A DNA stretch of 64,000 bases, taken from contig CAZSKQ010000003.1 in assembly GCA_964607425.1 (NCBI GenBank), forward strand, positions 30,899 to 94,898, written 5' to 3'. Shown here in pieces: positions 36,968 to 46,488 of this stretch. The stretch is from IDS-8 sp964607425. Its GTDB lineage: Bacteria; Pseudomonadota; Gammaproteobacteria; Steroidobacterales; Woeseiaceae. The notes below the pieces were generated by a model, which worked only from the letters and a program-made list of their open reading frames with translations, made no database searches and was not told the origin of the DNA. The position numbers and the translations under genes were made by a program. The number at the start of each line of letters is the position of its first letter. Within the stretch, counting starts at the first letter, position 1.

Positions 36968-39754
36968 CTATTCGAGATCGAACGCGAGCCGCACCGCGAC
37001 CCGGCGGTCCACCGGCACGCCGTTCTCCGTCGGGGGTTCGAATCGCCATTGCGCAATGGCTTCCCGTGCCGCCTCGTCGAACTGGTCACCTGGCTCGGAG
37101 TCCAGGATGCCGATGTCCTCCACCGTGCCCTCGGCGGTTACCGTGAAGCTGATGTCGACGAAGCCCGTGATGCTCCGCCGCTGCGCGAGGCGCGGGTATT
37201 CCGGCACGACGTAGCGGGTCCGGGTCAGGGAGCTGATCGACACGTATTCCGGCTCGGAGTTCGCGGGCGCCGCCGCGGCACCGCCGTTGCGGGCACCGGT
37301 ACTTGCCGCCATGCCGTTCCCGAGCTCACCCGGGCCGGTCGGGACGGCGCTGCCGCCGTCGGCCGCGGCGGCGAAGCCGGATGCGCCGGCGTCGCTGCCT
37401 GCCAGCGGAACCCCGACGCCGGCGTTCTCCGTCGCCCCTGCGAAGGTGTCCGCCTCGGCCCCGGGCGCGAACTCCGAGCCGGGAGCCGTCGGGCTCGTTG
37501 CCGCCGTTGCAGTCGATGCGGCCAATTCACCGCCGGGGCCCGCCTCGACCGGCGCTGCGGCCGCGAGGGCCTGCGCTTCCGCCGCCGCCTCTGCTTCCAG
37601 TTGCGCCTGGCGCCGCGCCTCAGCCTCGGCGGCGCGCGCGGCCTCCAGCGCCTGCATCGATGCCGTCAACTCGCTGCTGCCGGGATCCAGCTCGCGGGCA
37701 TCGGCCAGGTGGCGTTCGGCGTCCGCCAGCCGGCTCTCGTCGATCGCGTTGCGGGCGCGCAGGACGAGCTTGCTGGCGACGGCGGTGAGTCCCTGCTGTG
37801 CCGCCACATTCTGCGGATCGCTGCTCAGGACGAGCTCGTAATAGTAGCGGGCATTGTCGTTCGAGGGTGCGGTCAAGGCATTGTCGTTCAGGCGCTGGTT
37901 GGCAAGCGCCAGCACTTCGTCGACCTTCTGCTGGCTGCGCGCGTTGGCCAGCTCCTCGGCCAACAAGTCGAGTTCCGCCGTCTTGACGCCGGCGAGTTCC
38001 TGCGCCGCGGCAAGCGCCGCCGCGGCATCCTCGAAGCGGGTTTCGCGGATGGCCGCGCGTGCCGCCGCGAGCTGTGCGCGCAACTCGAGCTCGTTCAGCT
38101 GCGCGTCCAGGAAGGGCAGGCGGGGATTGTCGGGGTTAGCCAGCCGCACCATGCGCAGGGCGGCGGCGGCATCCCCGGTGCGTTGGTCGAGCAGCGCGGT
38201 CTCGGCCAGTGCGAGCACCTGGTCGATGACGGCGTCGAGCTCGCTCGCGATGGTCGGGTCTGCGGGCGCCAGCGCGCGCGCGGCGAGATAGAGCTCCACC
38301 GCGTTCGACTCCCGGGGCGCGATCAGCTCGCCGGCATCGCGGGCAATGCGCGCCTCGTCGACGATCGCCTGCCACGCGGGCCGTGGTGCCGCCGGACGGG
38401 AAGCGGCAGCCTGCACGGAAATATCCGTTTCCACGATGGACGGCGCGGCCTCGGCCGTCGCCTCCGGAACCGGATCGGGCGCCGGCGGGCCGGATTTGCC
38501 GAGGAACCACCAGCCCGCCGTGCCGGTGGCCACGAGCGCGACGGCAGCTGTCGCCAAGAGCTTGGGCGCGCGGCGCCCGGAAGGCCCTTTTTCGCCGCCG
38601 GCCGCCCGTGGCGGCGTGTGCGCCGGCGCGGCCATCCTGCCGCTCTGCGCCAGCGGTGCGGCCGAGCGGCCGCTTTGCCGCAGTGGGTCGGCCGCTTTGG
38701 CTCTCGGCTCTGGCGTGTTCTTTCCGCGCGCGGCGGGGCGCGCTGCCGGGGCTTCGGTGCGTGCCGGTTCGGCCGCTTTGGCCGCCGGCTGGGCGCTGCG
38801 TGCCCTGCCCGCGAAAGCCGCGTCAGGGGCGTCCAGGTGGTGCTTGACCGATGCCTCGATCGCCAGTCGCGCCCGCCCGGGTGAGACCGGCTTCAAGAGG
38901 AAGCGGTAGACGTGGCCCCGATTGATCAGGTCCATGAGCATTTCGCCGTCGTCGCGGCGGCCGGCGACAATCGCCACCAGCCGCGGCCGCGAGCCGCGCA
39001 GCCGCTCCGTCAGCGCCTCGATGCTGGAGCCGACCATCGCCGCATCGGTCACCAGCACGCCGACCCGGTGTTCGCGGACGAGCGCCTCGGCTTGCGACGG
39101 GGTGTTCGCGTATTGCACGTTGTGCAGGCCGCGCGCCGATTCCTTGATCGTCTGCAGGAACTCCTCGTCCTTGGTGAGCACCAGCACGTCGACCTCGCGG
39201 CCCGCGGCATTCGGGGTGACCACCGTCCGCTGCGGCTGCAGGACCGGTATGGGCGCGCTTGCTTCGGTGATGATCGCCCGGCCGTGCTCGCCGGTTTCCA
39301 TGATGATGTGCTCGCCCGAGGGCTCGTCGACATTCGCGGCCTGGTCATTGGCGGATTCGGAAATGGCCAGCAGCCGGATACGCCTGGTCGCCGTGTCGAT
39401 GAGGTTACGCAGCGCCTCCGGGCTGATCGCGCCGCGCACGATCTGGAAGACTTCCTGGTCGCCGACGAGTGCTTCCAGGCCGTCATCGCGGTCATTGCCG
39501 GCGAGCAGGATACCAATCGTGTCGGGTGAGCGTTTCCTCGCTTCACGCAGCGCTTCGAGACCGCTCATGCCGGGCAGGTCCTGTGCCGACACGATGACGT
39601 GAATGGGGGTAGCGCCGAGCGTGCTTAGCGCCTCGGCGCCGCTGGTCGCGACGTGCACCGAATAGCGCTCCCCGAAACCTGCGCTCAACGCGTCCAGCGT
39701 GCTTTGCTGGCTGTGCAGCAGCAACACCTGCGTTTTGAAATGCTCCAGAGCCAC
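36968..39754 (-). CDS. Receiver-receiver-transmembrane-TonB fusion protein
   Basis: A 928-residue protein starting at a GTG (39754) behind AGGGGAGAAGGG. Order seen: a receiver-like domain at about 5-125 in which the phospho-acceptor position is Ala (VSAQDLPGMSG) and the acidic pocket is lost; a second receiver at about 187-305 that keeps Asp237 (LVTDAAM) and Lys288 (FLLKPVS); an Ala/Pro/Arg linker (310-397); one membrane helix (398-417); a helical, repeat-like periplasmic region (460-730); a low-complexity linker; and a TonB C-terminal domain (about 845-928, VVPEYPRLAQRRSITGFVDI, WRFEPP). This puts sensing domains in the cytoplasm and an energy-transducer tail in the periplasm. The pairing is unusual; no exbB/exbD or TonB receptor is adjacent. 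Confidence 0.85.
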   Translation of the reverse strand: MALEHFKTQVLLLHSQQSTLDALSAGFGERYSVHVATSGAEALSTLGATPIHVIVSAQDLPGMSGLEALREARKRSPDTIGILLAGNDRDDGLEALVGDQEVFQIVRGAISPEALRNLIDTATRRIRLLAISESANDQAANVDEPSGEHIIMETGEHGRAIITEASAPIPVLQPQRTVVTPNAAGREVDVLVLTKDEEFLQTIKESARGLHNVQYANTPSQAEALVREHRVGVLVTDAAMVGSSIEALTERLRGSRPRLVAIVAGRRDDGEMLMDLINRGHVYRFLLKPVSPGRARLAIEASVKHHLDAPDAAFAGRARSAQPAAKAAEPARTEAPAARPAARGKNTPEPRAKAADPLRQSGRSAAPLAQSGRMAAPAHTPPRAAGGEKGPSGRRAPKLLATAAVALVATGTAGWWFLGKSGPPAPDPVPEATAEAAPSIVETDISVQAAASRPAAPRPAWQAIVDEARIARDAGELIAPRESNAVELYLAARALAPADPTIASELDAVIDQVLALAETALLDQRTGDAAAALRMVRLANPDNPRLPFLDAQLNELELRAQLAAARAAIRETRFEDAAAALAAAQELAGVKTAELDLLAEELANARSQQKVDEVLALANQRLNDNALTAPSNDNARYYYELVLSSDPQNVAAQQGLTAVASKLVLRARNAIDESRLADAERHLADARELDPGSSELTASMQALEAARAAEAEARRQAQLEAEAAAEAQALAAAAPVEAGPGGELAASTATAATSPTAPGSEFAPGAEADTFAGATENAGVGVPLAGSDAGASGFAAAADGGSAVPTGPGELGNGMAASTGARNGGAAAAPANSEPEYVSISSLTRTRYVVPEYPRLAQRRSITGFVDISFTVTAEGTVEDIGILDSEPGDQFDEAAREAIAQWRFEPPTENGVPVDRRVAVRLAFDLE

Positions 39755-39953
39755 GTCCCTTCTCCCCTGGCGGCCTTATGTCCAATGCGCTCGGAGTATC
39801 GCGCCCGGCCGAGTATATCCCCGGGAAAATCGGGAATCGTTGGTGAGAGGTGGTTCGTTGCCCGATTTGTGACGTGGGACACAGTCGAATCGATGGCCAG
39901 GTCACATTGCCTGCGTAAGCCGTCGACGGGAACGAGGCTTGTCCCCGGTTTCC

Positions 39954-41888
39954 TCAGCGGGAAGCGGGGGCAGGCGCTCCGCGCCTGCGAATCTCGGCCT
40001 CGAGCTCCGTGATGGCGTCGGCCAGCGGGACGATCCTCTGCTGCTTCGAGCCGAGGCGCCGGACGGCGACCGTTTTCTCGCCGATTTCGCGGGCGCCGAC
40101 CGCCAGCAGCACCGGCACCTTGGCGATGCTGTGCTCGCGCACCTTGTAGGAGATCTTCTCGTTGCGCAGGTCGGCGGATGCCTCGATGCCCGCCTCGCGG
40201 AGCTTTGCCACGACCTCGAGCGCATACGCGTCCGCGTCCGAGGTGATCGTCAGAACCTTTACCTGCGCCGGGGCCAGCCACAGCGGCAGGTGCCCGGCGT
40301 GGTGCTCGAGCAGGATGCCCATGAAGCGTTCGAGCGAGCCGAAAATTGCGCGGTGCAGCATGACGGGGGTGTGCTTCTGGCCGTCCTCGCCGATGTAGGT
40401 GGCGCCCAGCCGCGACGCCATGTTGAGGTCGACCTGCAACGTGCCGCACTGCCAGTCGCGGCCGATGGCATCGCGCAGCACGAATTCCAGCTTCGGCCCG
40501 TAGAAAGCGCCCTCGCCGCGATTGTGCGTGTAGTCGAGCTCTGCCGCGTGCAGGGCCTCCTGCAGCGCCGATTCCGCCTGGTCCCAGATCTCGTCCGAGC
40601 CCACCCGTACCGGCGGGCGGTCGGCGAACTTGATGCGCACGTCCTCGAAGCCGAAATCGGCGTAGATGTCGAGAATCTGCCGGCAGATCGCGAGCGACTC
40701 CGGTGTAATCTGTTCCGGTGTGCAGAAGACGTGTGCATCGTCCTGGGTGAAGGCGCGCACGCGCAGCAACCCGTGCAGCGAGCCGGACGGCTCGTAGCGA
40801 TGCAGCTTGCCGAACTCGGCCAGCCGGACAGGGAGCTCGCGGTAGCTGGTGATGCCCTGCTTGAACACCTGCACGTGGCCGGGGCAGTTCATCGGCTTGA
40901 TTGCATAGGTGCGGCCGTCGGGCGTTTCGCTCGTGTACATGTTTTCGCCGAAGGATTCCCAGTGGCCGGACGCTTCCCACAGCGAACGGTCCATCAGTTC
41001 CGGCGTGCTCACCTCGCGGTAGCCGGCCTCCTGCGCCCGCTGCCGCATGTAGCCGACCAGCTTCTGGAACATGCTCCAGCCGCGGGCGTGCCAGAACACG
41101 GCGCCGGGCGCTTCCTCCTGGAAGTGAAACAGGTCCATCGTCCGGCCGAGCAGGCGGTGATCGCGTTTTTCCGCCTCCTCGAGCTGCTGCAGGTAGGTGC
41201 GGAGCTGCTTGTCGTTGGCCCAGGCGGTGCCGTAGATGCGCTGCAGCATGGCGTTTCGCGCATCGCCGCGCCAGTAGGCGCCGGAGACCCGCAGGAGATG
41301 AAAGGCTTTCCCGAGGGTGCCGGTCGACGGCAAATGCGGTCCGCGGCAGAGATCGACGAAATCGCCCTGGCGGTAGAGCGTCAGCGTCTCACCCGGCGGG
41401 ATGTCCTCGATGATGCGTGCCTTGTATTCCTCGCCCTGGCTGCGGAAGAACTCGATCGCCTCGTCGCGTTCCCACACTTCGCGCGAGATCGGCTCGTTGC
41501 GCTCGACGATTTCCTTCATGCGCTGCTCGATGAGCGCCAGGTCTTCCTCGGTAAACGGTTCCTCGCGGGCAAAGTCGTAATAGAAGCCGTTCTCGATCGC
41601 GGGGCCGATGGTCACCTGCGTGTCCGGCCACAGCTCCTTCACTGCTTCTGCAAGCACGTGCGCCGCGTCGTGCCGCAGGAGCTCCAGCCCGTCCTCGGAG
41701 TCCCGGGTCACGATCTCGATGCGTGCATCGTCCTCGATCGCCCGGGTCAGGTCCCGCAGCTCGCCGTTCACGCGGATGGCCACTGCGTCGCGGGCCAGGC
41801 TCTTGGCGATTCCGGCCGCGATCTCGGCGCCGGTCACGGCGCTGTCATAGCGGCGAACGGAGCCGTCGGGCAATTCGATGTTCGGCAT
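39954..41888 (-). CDS. thrS: Threonyl-tRNA synthetase
   Basis: A 644-residue class II synthetase, full length. The N-terminal TGS domain (MPNIELPDGSVRRYDSAVTG), the editing domain with the HxxxH zinc motif (LRHDAAHVLAEAVKELW), the catalytic core (YAIKPMNCPGHVQVFK, RAFTQDDAHVFCT) and the anticodon domain (LLAVGAREIGEKTV) are all present. It charges tRNA-Thr. The ATG at 41888 begins exactly at the TGS domain; a longer frame reaching 42224 is rejected. The usual infC-rpmI-rplT genes do not follow; instead the TonB-fusion gene lies downstream, 199 bases away. Confidence 0.97.
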   Translation of the reverse strand: MPNIELPDGSVRRYDSAVTGAEIAAGIAKSLARDAVAIRVNGELRDLTRAIEDDARIEIVTRDSEDGLELLRHDAAHVLAEAVKELWPDTQVTIGPAIENGFYYDFAREEPFTEEDLALIEQRMKEIVERNEPISREVWERDEAIEFFRSQGEEYKARIIEDIPPGETLTLYRQGDFVDLCRGPHLPSTGTLGKAFHLLRVSGAYWRGDARNAMLQRIYGTAWANDKQLRTYLQQLEEAEKRDHRLLGRTMDLFHFQEEAPGAVFWHARGWSMFQKLVGYMRQRAQEAGYREVSTPELMDRSLWEASGHWESFGENMYTSETPDGRTYAIKPMNCPGHVQVFKQGITSYRELPVRLAEFGKLHRYEPSGSLHGLLRVRAFTQDDAHVFCTPEQITPESLAICRQILDIYADFGFEDVRIKFADRPPVRVGSDEIWDQAESALQEALHAAELDYTHNRGEGAFYGPKLEFVLRDAIGRDWQCGTLQVDLNMASRLGATYIGEDGQKHTPVMLHRAIFGSLERFMGILLEHHAGHLPLWLAPAQVKVLTITSDADAYALEVVAKLREAGIEASADLRNEKISYKVREHSIAKVPVLLAVGAREIGEKTVAVRRLGSKQQRIVPLADAITELEAEIRRRGAPAPASR

Positions 41889-42249
41889 CTTCAGGTCACT
41901 TGTGGCTGGTCGGGCGTCCGGGCTGCATCGGCCGGATGCATCACGGCGCGCTATTGTAACCGAACGCCGCAGCCTGTCGGGCGCCGGCCACGGCCACCCC
42001 CGCGCGAGGCCGGTCCGGATTGCGCTGTTGCGGGCCGCTTTACGCCTCATTTTCATCACTGCCGTGACGAGCGTCGAGCGCCGTTTCGCCCCTGCAGGAG
42101 CCCGCCTTGCGGGCGATTCGCTCCGCGCCCGGCAAAACGCAGCGCGTGCGCTTTCGCCGCCATCGCCGAAGATACCGGCCCCGCACCGGGCGAGCGGGGC
42201 GGGGTTGCGGTTTCGTGTGTACAATCGCCGTATTGGAGCAGAACCCGAA
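41889..42249. other. Divergent intergenic region between thrS and the Zur-like gene
   Basis: 361 bases with no supported gene. It must hold the thrS promoter and leader and the promoter of the Fur-family gene; TACAAT at about 42219-42224 is a fair -10 box for the latter. A single REP unit lies at 42093-42117. No T-box or clear autoregulatory leader was recognised. Confidence 0.5.
42093..42117 (+). repeat. Single REP unit, CCCGC variant
   Basis: TGCAGGAGCCCGCCTTGCGG in the thrS/Zur spacer. Unlike most copies it is in a divergent, not a gene-end, position. Confidence 0.75.
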
Positions 42250-42741
42250 ATGAACCACGCGGCGACCGTACAAGCGTTTCCTCCTACGCACCACGATCAC
42301 GACGATTGCATCTCGGCGGCGCTGGATGCTGCCGAACGCGTGTGCAAGGAGAAAGAGCTGCGCTTTACCGGCACCCGCAGGCGCGTGCTCGAGCTGGTCT
42401 GGGCGAGCCATCAACCGATCGGCGCCTACGAAATTCTCGATCGGCTGAATCAGCAGGGCAGGCGGGCGGCGCCGCCGACCGTCTACCGCGCCCTGGAATT
42501 CCTGATCGAAGCGGAACTCGTGCACCGCCTCGATTCGCTCAACGCCTTCATCGGCTGCCCGGATCCGGGGAGCTCGCATGCCGGGCAGTTTTTGATTTGC
42601 CGCCAGTGCCGCTCCGTTGCCGAGCTCGACGACGCGGAGATCAGCGAGCTGGTTGGCCGCAAGGCCGCGGGTCACGGCTTCACCGCCGTGCGCCAGATGG
42701 TTGAAATCGAGGGCATGTGCCCGCATTGCTGCGGCGCCTGA
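42250..42741 (+). CDS. zur: Fur-family regulator, Zur-like
   Basis: A 163-residue protein of Fur/Zur size from the ATG at 42250. The winged helix contains RFTGTRRRVLELVWASHQPI and RRAAPPTVYRALEFLIEAEL; the metal and dimer domain has LNAFIGCPDP, the CRQC pair and CPHCC at the end. A histidine-rich opening (PPTHHDHDDC) may bind zinc. Zur represses zinc uptake when zinc is plentiful. Assignment to Zur rather than Fur rests on the overall pattern and the four structural cysteines; no znuABC genes are nearby. The glnS gene follows after 34 bases and may share its transcript. Confidence 0.8.
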   Translation: MNHAATVQAFPPTHHDHDDCISAALDAAERVCKEKELRFTGTRRRVLELVWASHQPIGAYEILDRLNQQGRRAAPPTVYRALEFLIEAELVHRLDSLNAFIGCPDPGSSHAGQFLICRQCRSVAELDDAEISELVGRKAAGHGFTAVRQMVEIEGMCPHCCGA

Positions 42742-42775
42742 GCCGGCCGCGCTCTTCCCGTCAAAGCTCCCGCCG

Positions 42776-44440
42776 ATGAACGACGCGATACCTACCGATT
42801 TCATTCGCCAGATCGTTGCCGACGATATCGCGAGCGGCAAGCACGGCGGCGCCGTCGTCACGCGCTTCCCGCCGGAACCGAACGGTTACCTGCATGTCGG
42901 CCACGCCAAGTCGATCTACCTGAACTTCCAGATAGCCGCCGAAAACGGCGGTAAAACCTACCTCCGCTTCGACGACACGAACCCTGGCAAGGAGCGGGAG
43001 GAATACGTCAACGCCATTCGCGATGACGTCCGCTGGCTCGGCTTCGACTGGGGCGACCGCCTGACCCACGCCTCCGACTACTTCGGCCGCTTGTACGAGG
43101 CCGCCCTGCGGCTGATCGAGATGGGCAGCGCCTACGTCGACAGCCTGAGCGCGCAAGAGATTCGCGAGTTTCGCGGCACGCTGACGGAGCCCGGCCGGGA
43201 CAGCCCGTGGCGCGACCGCAGCGTGGCGGAAAACCTGGATCTCTTTCGCCGCATGCGCGCCGGCGAATTCGGTGACGGCGAGCACGTGTTACGCGCGAAG
43301 ATCGACATGCGGTCGCCGAACATCAACCTGCGCGACCCGACGCTGTACCGCATCCGCCACCAGAGCCACCAGCGGACCGGCGATGAGTGGTGCATCTACC
43401 CGATGTACGATTTCGCGCACGGGCTGTCGGACGCGTTCGAGGGGATAACGCATTCGCTCTGCACTCTCGAATTCGAGGATCACCGGCCGCTGTACGACTG
43501 GTTCCTGGACCGCCTCGAGCCCCCGCACCGGCCCCGCCAGATCGAGTTTTCGCGGCTGAACCTCGAGTACACCGTCACGAGCAAGCGCAAGCTGGCGCGG
43601 CTGGTGGAGGAGGGCATCGTCAGCGGCTGGGACGACCCCAGGATGCCGACGCTGGCCGGTATGCGGCGGCGCGGCTACCCGGCGGCGGCGTTGCGCGATT
43701 TCTGCCGCCGCATCGGCGTTACCAAGAAAGAGCACGTGATCGAGATGGCGTTGCTCGAGAATTGCGTGCGCGAGGAGCTCGATCGCAACGCGCCGCGCCG
43801 CATTGCAGTCGTGCGTCCGCTCAAGGTGACGCTCACGAACTACCCGGAAGGCCGCACGGAGCAGGTGACGGCGGCAAATCATCCCAGCCGCCCGGAGCTT
43901 GGCGACCGGCAGCTGCCGTTCGGTCGCGAGCTCTACATCGAGCGGGACGACTTCATGGAAGAGCCGCCGAAGAAGTTCTTTCGGCTCAAACCGGGCGGCG
44001 AGGTCAGGCTTCGCTATGCCTATATCATCCGCTGCGACGAGGTCGTAAAGGACGCGGCCGGTGAGATCGTCGAGCTGCGCTGCCATTACGATCCTGATAC
44101 GCGCAGCGGCACCGGCACCAGTAACCGCAAGGTGAAGGGCACTATCCACTGGGTTGCCGCCGACCAGGCTGCCACCGCCGAGGTAAGGCTGTACGACCGG
44201 TTGTTCAACGACCCGCATCCCGGGCGTGCGGAAGACGTGACGACGTACCTGAACCCGGACTCGCTGGCTGTCGTCGAGGCTCGCACCGAGCCGTCGCTCG
44301 GCAGCGTACCTGCCGGTTTTACCTGCCAGTTCGAGCGGCTGGGTTATTTTTGCGCGGACGCGAAAGATCACGTGCCGGGCCGGCCCGCTTTCAATCGCAT
44401 CGTGACCCTGCGCGACACCTGGGCGAAAATTCGCTCCTGA
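42776..44440 (+). CDS. glnS: Glutaminyl-tRNA synthetase
   Basis: A 554-residue class I synthetase. Seen: FPPEPNGYLHVGHAKSIYLN with the HIGH-type motif HVGH, FDDTNPGKEREEYV, the KMSKS-type motif as TSKRKL, and the C-terminal anticodon beta barrels (FRLKPGGEVRLRYAYIIRCD). The start at 42776 sits 34 bases after the zur stop. It charges tRNA-Gln directly, so the organism need not rely on the amidotransferase route for this tRNA. GlnRS of this type is typical of gammaproteobacteria among bacteria. Confidence 0.97.
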   Translation: MNDAIPTDFIRQIVADDIASGKHGGAVVTRFPPEPNGYLHVGHAKSIYLNFQIAAENGGKTYLRFDDTNPGKEREEYVNAIRDDVRWLGFDWGDRLTHASDYFGRLYEAALRLIEMGSAYVDSLSAQEIREFRGTLTEPGRDSPWRDRSVAENLDLFRRMRAGEFGDGEHVLRAKIDMRSPNINLRDPTLYRIRHQSHQRTGDEWCIYPMYDFAHGLSDAFEGITHSLCTLEFEDHRPLYDWFLDRLEPPHRPRQIEFSRLNLEYTVTSKRKLARLVEEGIVSGWDDPRMPTLAGMRRRGYPAAALRDFCRRIGVTKKEHVIEMALLENCVREELDRNAPRRIAVVRPLKVTLTNYPEGRTEQVTAANHPSRPELGDRQLPFGRELYIERDDFMEEPPKKFFRLKPGGEVRLRYAYIIRCDEVVKDAAGEIVELRCHYDPDTRSGTGTSNRKVKGTIHWVAADQAATAEVRLYDRLFNDPHPGRAEDVTTYLNPDSLAVVEARTEPSLGSVPAGFTCQFERLGYFCADAKDHVPGRPAFNRIVTLRDTWAKIRS

Positions 44441-44472
44441 TCGGCGGCACCCCGCCTTACCGGTGGGGCCGT

Positions 44473-44499
44473 GGCATCGCGCGCAATGCGCGCTCCTAC
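44473..44499 (-). repeat. Single REP unit supplying a stop codon
   Basis: GCATCGCGCGCAATGCGCGC followed by TCCTAC. On the minus strand its GTAG head gives the TAG stop (44496-44498) of the SAM hydrolase gene; it also lies just past the convergent glnS end. Confidence 0.88.
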
Positions 44500-45296
44500 G
44501 CCGGGGTGGAGGTGACGATTAGCGGGGCGCCGCGGTCGGCGCCGAGGCCGTCGGCGGCGCTGCCTTCGGCGCGCGCGATCTCGACCACGTCGAAGGAGTT
44601 GATCAGGGCAAGGTATTCGCCGGGGCGGACCCGGCCATACGTAGGTTTCAGCTCCAGCCGCCGGCCGGCGAAGGTGACGACGGGTGAGTCGAGCATCGCG
44701 ACCAGCGATCGATCGATATTGCTGATCAGGTTCCCGAAAGCATCGACGGTCACGATCACGCCGCTGACCCGCCCGGGGGTGACTTCCGGTTCGTCGAGCC
44801 AGGCGGGTATCCACTGGTCGGTCGCCTCGCCGATATCGGACGGCTGCAGGCGCCCGGCCGCGATCTCGGCCGCGACCGGCGCGAAAATGTCGCGGCCGTG
44901 AAAGGTCAGGCTGGGGGTGCCGATGCCAAGCCGGGAAAGGCGCTCGGTCCGCAGCCGGTAAACGGCCGCGTCTCCCGCGGAATCAAGGATCGTCGCAAGC
45001 AGCCCGTTGTCCGGCGCCATGAAGAGGTGCGAGTCGTGCTCCAGCATGATGATCTCGCGTTCCGTGCCGACCCCGGGATCGACGATCGCGACGTGCACGC
45101 TGCCGCTGGGGAAATACCGGTAGGAGCGGCTGATCCAGAATCCGGCTTCGGGCGGCCAGTGGGCCGGGATGTCGTGCGCAAGGTCGATAACGCAAGCGTC
45201 GCGGAAGCGCTGGAGGATGACGCCCTTCATCACCGCGGCGAACGGGCCCTTGTGCCCGAAGTCCGTGGTGATCGTGATGACGCCTGACGGATTCAT
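44496..45296 (-). CDS. SAM hydrolase (hydroxide adenosyltransferase), DUF62 family
   Basis: A 266-residue protein of the fluorinase/chlorinase fold. Seen: ITITTDFGHKGPFAAVMKGV at the start, VIDLAHDIPAHW, YFPSGSVHVAIVDPGVGT and FMAPDNGLL, the family's adenosyl-binding motifs. Bacterial DUF62 proteins split S-adenosylmethionine into adenosine and methionine using water; halide-using members have extra loop changes that I cannot confirm here. It is separated by six bases from the acyl-CoA dehydrogenase gene upstream and could be co-transcribed. The stop codon comes from a REP. Confidence 0.9.
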   Translation of the reverse strand: MNPSGVITITTDFGHKGPFAAVMKGVILQRFRDACVIDLAHDIPAHWPPEAGFWISRSYRYFPSGSVHVAIVDPGVGTEREIIMLEHDSHLFMAPDNGLLATILDSAGDAAVYRLRTERLSRLGIGTPSLTFHGRDIFAPVAAEIAAGRLQPSDIGEATDQWIPAWLDEPEVTPGRVSGVIVTVDAFGNLISNIDRSLVAMLDSPVVTFAGRRLELKPTYGRVRPGEYLALINSFDVVEIARAEGSAADGLGADRGAPLIVTSTPA

Positions 45297-45302
45297 CGCG
45301 TT

Positions 45303-46445
45303 TCAGACCTCCTTTGCCGCCAGCCGGACATAACGGTCGAGATGAAAATCGGCATTCCCGAACAATAGCTCGATGGCGGTGAAACGCTTGAAGTAATGCG
45401 CGATATCGAGTTCCCAGGTCACCCCCATGCCGCCGTGGAGCTGCACCGCCTCCTGCGCCACCAGCCGGCCGGCCGTGCCGACCTGGTATTTCAGGGCGCT
45501 GATCGCCCTGGATGCGTCCTCGTTACCGCCGGCCGCCGCCATGGTCGCCCGCAGCAGAAGCGAGCGGATCTGCTCGCAAGCCATGAGCATGTCGACCATC
45601 CGGTGCTGCAAGGCCTGGAAGCTGCCGATCGGCACCCCGAACTGAACCCGGTTCTTCGAGTACTCCACCGTCTTGGCCTGCATGCTTGCAAGGATGCCGT
45701 AGGCTTCCGCGCAGACCGCGAGGGTGGCGTCGTCGATCGTTGCCCTGAGCGGCGCGAAGCCACCGCCGACCGGCCCGACGACAGCGTCCGCGGCCACCCG
45801 CGCGCCGTCGAGTCGCAGCTCGGCCGCATGATGCCCGTCGACGGTCGGATACGCCTGCCGGTGTACACCGTCCTGCTCGGGCGAGAGCGCAAACAGCGTG
45901 ATGCCGTCGGCATCGGCCTGTTCGCCGGACGTGCGCGCCGGCACGATGAGCAGGTCCGCCCGACCGCCGTTCGGGACCACGGCCTTGTGGCCATGCAGCA
46001 TGTAACCCGAGCCGTCGGCATGCGCGGTCGTCGCCACGTCGTGCAGCACAAATCGGCCCTGGGGCTCGGCAAACGCCAGTGCCGCCTGGGTTTCCCCGGC
46101 GATCAACCCCGGCAGCCAGCGCTCCTTCTGTGCCGGGCTGGCCGCGCGCCTGAGCAGCCCGCCCGCCAGCACCACCGTCGCCAGGAACGGTTCGACGACC
46201 AGCCCGCGGCCGAACTGTTCCATCATCAGCATCATCTCGACCGGGCCGCCGTCGAGCCCGCCGTCCGCCTCCTCGAACAGCATGGCGATCCAGCCGAGTT
46301 CCGCAAACGTCCGCCAGGCTTCGGTGCTGTACCCCTTTTCACTTCCCGCGATACGCTGGCGCGTCTCGAAGTCGTACTCGTTGTCGATGTAGCGCTGCAC
46401 GCTGTCGGCGAGCATCGATTGCTCTTCTGTAAGGGAAAAATCCAT
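45303..46445 (-). CDS. Acyl-CoA dehydrogenase, PimD-like small subunit
   Basis: A 380-residue acyl-CoA dehydrogenase-fold protein. The opening MDFSLTEEQSMLADSVQRYI and VQLHGGMGVTWELDIAHYFK resemble the small subunit of pimeloyl-CoA dehydrogenase. Such proteins pair with a larger partner, and the next gene upstream fits that role. The middle-domain FAD loop is less conserved than usual, as expected if one subunit contributes little flavin binding. The complex would desaturate a dicarboxylic or branched acyl-CoA. Spacing to the partner gene is 43 bases. Confidence 0.88.
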   Translation of the reverse strand: MDFSLTEEQSMLADSVQRYIDNEYDFETRQRIAGSEKGYSTEAWRTFAELGWIAMLFEEADGGLDGGPVEMMLMMEQFGRGLVVEPFLATVVLAGGLLRRAASPAQKERWLPGLIAGETQAALAFAEPQGRFVLHDVATTAHADGSGYMLHGHKAVVPNGGRADLLIVPARTSGEQADADGITLFALSPEQDGVHRQAYPTVDGHHAAELRLDGARVAADAVVGPVGGGFAPLRATIDDATLAVCAEAYGILASMQAKTVEYSKNRVQFGVPIGSFQALQHRMVDMLMACEQIRSLLLRATMAAAGGNEDASRAISALKYQVGTAGRLVAQEAVQLHGGMGVTWELDIAHYFKRFTAIELLFGNADFHLDRYVRLAAKEV

Positions 46446-46488
46446 GGTCAGTGCCCTGTCCCGCGAATCTATGCGCCGTTTGGCTGCA

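Noticed and set aside
37028..37050. GGGGGTTCGAATC, resembling a tRNA T-arm
   Set aside because: It lies within the TonB C-terminal coding region (the WRFEPP segment) and no acceptor, D or anticodon arm is nearby.
39939..42704. 921-codon open frame antisense to thrS
   Set aside because: It mirrors thrS codon structure in GC-rich DNA and shows no family motif; thrS is complete on the other strand.
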